DNA of 64,000 nucleotides from positions 136,360,326-136,424,325 of the forward strand of contig OY282558.1 in NCBI GenBank assembly GCA_958295665.1. Reading direction: 5' to 3'. Origin of the DNA: Tipula vernalis. Its lineage: Eukaryota; Arthropoda; Insecta; Diptera; Tipulidae. A program made the position numbers and the translations under genes. This document shows positions 62,646 through 64,000 of the stretch, piece by piece (position 1 is the first letter of the stretch; every line of letters begins with the position of its first letter). The notes beneath the pieces are model-generated. The model was given only the letters and a program-made list of their open reading frames with translations, had not been told where the DNA came from and did no database searches.

Positions 62646-63662
62646 TCTAGTTAAAAAGTTTAAAATTTTGAATTCTCATGTAAAGTAAAATTTAAATAAT
62701 TTAATCTTTTTCGGGAACATTGACATTTCAAAAGTTTTAATATTGCTTACATTTATTAAGGTCTATATAACAAATCTATTTACACAACGTCTGTGTAAAT
62801 TCGTTAAAAATTGAGCGAAAGTTTCGCTCTAATTTTTCACACGTTAGTGCAATAATAAAAAACTATCTTTAAATTCAATAAAATGACACAATTTTAACAC
62901 TTTATTCACACGTAAAACATAAGAACTAAACAAAACAATTAAAGAAATAAAATAAATTTCAGTTTCTTATTTTTATAAACACACCCGATACCTATATGAG
63001 TATTTGAAACTAATTTTACAATGGTTCCTATGGTCATGATTGCATCGAAAGGGCTCCACGAATTAAAAAAGGCTCACTTAGCTGAAATTTACAGCGGGCC
63101 GTATTATACGCGAAATATTGATACAATGAGGTGTTGGTGCATTTAGTTTGTAGTAGTGTTAGTGTGTGGGGTGTATAATTATACATATAGCGTCTCGCTC
63201 CATACTGGGTATATTATTTAATAAAGAGGATATAGTTTTCAATTCGTTATGTTGTAATGAAATGCCGTTATAAAATGAAAAAAAAAAAAAAAAATAATGC
63301 AAAACGTTCTTGGTGAGGATCGAACCCGAAAGCTTATTAGAAAAAATTGAATATCGAAAAATAATTTTCGGTACCAGCCTAAATGTACATTACATATTAC
63401 ATTATAATCATTGTCTTACAATATAAAATTTTATGTTTTTCAATTCGTATTGAAAAAATGAAATACCGTTATAGGCAAAAAAATTATTAAAATTAATAAG
63501 TACTTCGATGAGCATCGAACCCGAAACATTTTCTATTCGAAGTTCCTTGTTAAAAAGTCACCACCTACATCACTCGGACTACTCAGTTATAAATTTCAAG
63601 CATCTAAATTGAAATATAAGAAAAGCGTTACGGCCGCACACTGTGAATTATATATTAGTAGA
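62646..63662 (-). other. Helitron 5' non-coding region
   Basis: About 1 kb upstream of the Rep start on the minus strand, expected to hold the promoter. It contains an A-homopolymer near 63279 and two related blocks of about 200 bases (from about 63238 and 63441). Each block carries a tRNA box-B-like word on the minus strand (listed separately). The 5' terminus TCTACTAATATATAATTC ends the region. Confidence 0.7.
63300..63590 (-). repeat. two tRNA-like segments within the Helitron 5' region
   Basis: On the minus strand TTTCGGGTTCGATCCTCACC (63312-63331) and TTTCGGGTTCGATGCTCATC (about 63507-63526) both match the tRNA box B (GGTTCGANNCC). In the second block, about 65 bases upstream, lies TAGTCCGAGTGATG, which resembles a box A. 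The flanking CAATTCGT and GAAATNCCGTTATA words are also shared, so the two blocks are a diverged tandem duplication. They look like degraded tRNA or tRNA-derived SINE sequence; neither folds into a complete tRNA by eye. Confidence 0.5.
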
Positions 63663-64000
63663 TATTTCTTAACCGCAAACCGTTGTAGAATTGATTTTTC
63701 GAGCCATTCATTGGAAATACCGCTTGATAACCAGATATTAACATTTACATTAAATACAAATATTCCAGAAACAGTTGTTCCTCCACGTGCTGAGAAAACC
63801 ATCGTGACTATATATGTCAATCAGATGAAATATTACCATCTTTATATGCAGCAAGTTCGATAATCAAATGTGAAAATGGTTTAGCTTCACTAAAAGTCGT
63901 AAATGCTAGTGATAATCCAATTACATTTTCAAATTTAACCATAAACATTGATCCAATTGATGAATTTCACATTTATCAATTAAATAGTTGGGCAAATCCT
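63663..64000 (+). pseudogene. Ty3/gypsy protease-RT linker, right half
   Basis: Right of the Helitron the gypsy frame resumes at 63663 with YFLTANRCRIDFSSHSLEI, then VVPPRAEKTIV near 63776. It reaches a stop at 63861. In another frame it continues with ILPSLYAASSIIKCENGLA, later NASDNPITFSNL. These are the conserved blocks between protease and reverse transcriptase in 17.6/297-like elements. One frameshift near 63820 is visible. The element runs past the end of the window; RT, RNase H, integrase and the 3' LTR should lie beyond it. Confidence 0.85.

Larger units (their letters stand above)
58114..63662 (-). mobile_element. Helitron (rolling-circle transposon) with both termini
   Basis: On the minus strand the element starts at 63662 with TCTACTAATATATAATTC (the 5' TC end) and finishes at 58114 with GTAATTACTAG (a 3' CTRR end). 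An 11-base spacer separates that end from a perfect 6-pair hairpin at 58125-58140. It lies between host A and host T, as Helitrons do, and makes no target duplication. Its length is 5,549 bp. It encodes a Rep-helicase on the minus strand, now broken. The host is the Ty3/gypsy element, whose frame is continuous when the Helitron is set aside. Confidence 0.96.

Noticed and set aside
63300..63590. Functional tRNA gene
   Set aside because: Box-B-like words are present but no complete cloverleaf can be folded by eye; reported only as tRNA-like.
58100..63670. 8-bp target duplication TATATTAG flanking the insertion, which would suggest a hAT element
   Set aside because: The word occurs near both ends, but the hairpin, CTAG and TC ends, A/T insertion site and frame continuity all place the borders elsewhere and fit a Helitron.

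Overview
The window looks like a stretch of an AT-rich, repeat-laden arthropod genome, most likely an insect and possibly a dipteran. This rests on the transposon mix (copia, 17.6/297-like and mdg3/micropia-like Ty3-gypsy, BEL/Pao, Jockey-type LINE, Penelope-like element, mariners, Helitron) and on the lack of any bacterial-style gene organisation. I found no intact host protein-coding gene, rRNA or tRNA gene. Every recognisable coding stretch belongs to a mobile element, and all of them are broken.

Layout. 0.4-3.3 kb: a decayed AT minisatellite built on ATTTTAAAATTAAA. 5.9-7.1 kb (minus): a Jockey-type LINE reverse-transcriptase relic interrupted by a short fold-back repeat. 7.6-12.4 kb: short-motif repeat fields (ACCATCAT and CAACTC families), with a LINE 3' tail at 9.05 kb and a second copy of the fold-back repeat at 10.0 kb. 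12.4-15.3 kb: non-coding DNA with a dense cluster of GATC words. 15.35-19.67 kb: a structurally complete copia element with 216-bp LTRs, CTTAT target duplications and a tRNA-iMet-type primer site, but a broken gag-pol. 19.9-20.2 kb: the CAACTC and ACCATCAT fields recur side by side. 20.6-22.7 kb: a mariner scrap abutting a Ty3/gypsy RT-RNase H-integrase relic that carries a roughly 400-bp insertion.

27.2-29.6 kb: a truncated mariner with one terminus, joined to a ~175-bp tandem array that switches orientation near its right end. 31.2-37.3 kb: a field of degenerate TTCTATAAA words containing a ~2.1-kb tandem duplication, with a mariner fragment in each copy. 38.3-40.2 kb (minus): a BEL/Pao pol relic between two related AT-rich direct repeats. 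41.2-44.9 kb: two head-to-tail units of a GTTGAG-rich repeat, each ending in a poly-A tract. 47.1-50.8 kb: a 173-bp satellite array of 21 units with an internal higher-order repeat. 51.1-51.7 kb: a Penelope-like fragment (minus) abutting a LINE fragment (plus). 51.8-56 kb: non-coding DNA unusually rich in AAGCTT words.

56.2-64 kb: a Ty3/gypsy element of 17.6/297 type (LTR end, primer site, gag, protease, start of RT) split by a 5,549-bp Helitron at 58114-63662 on the minus strand. Both Helitron termini are visible, the insertion lies exactly between A and T, and the host reading frame continues across it. The Helitron's Rep-helicase gene is decayed.

These elements do not work together as a pathway. 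The window is best read as a record of nested insertion, tandem duplication and satellite growth in a gene-poor region, perhaps intergenic, intronic or heterochromatic.
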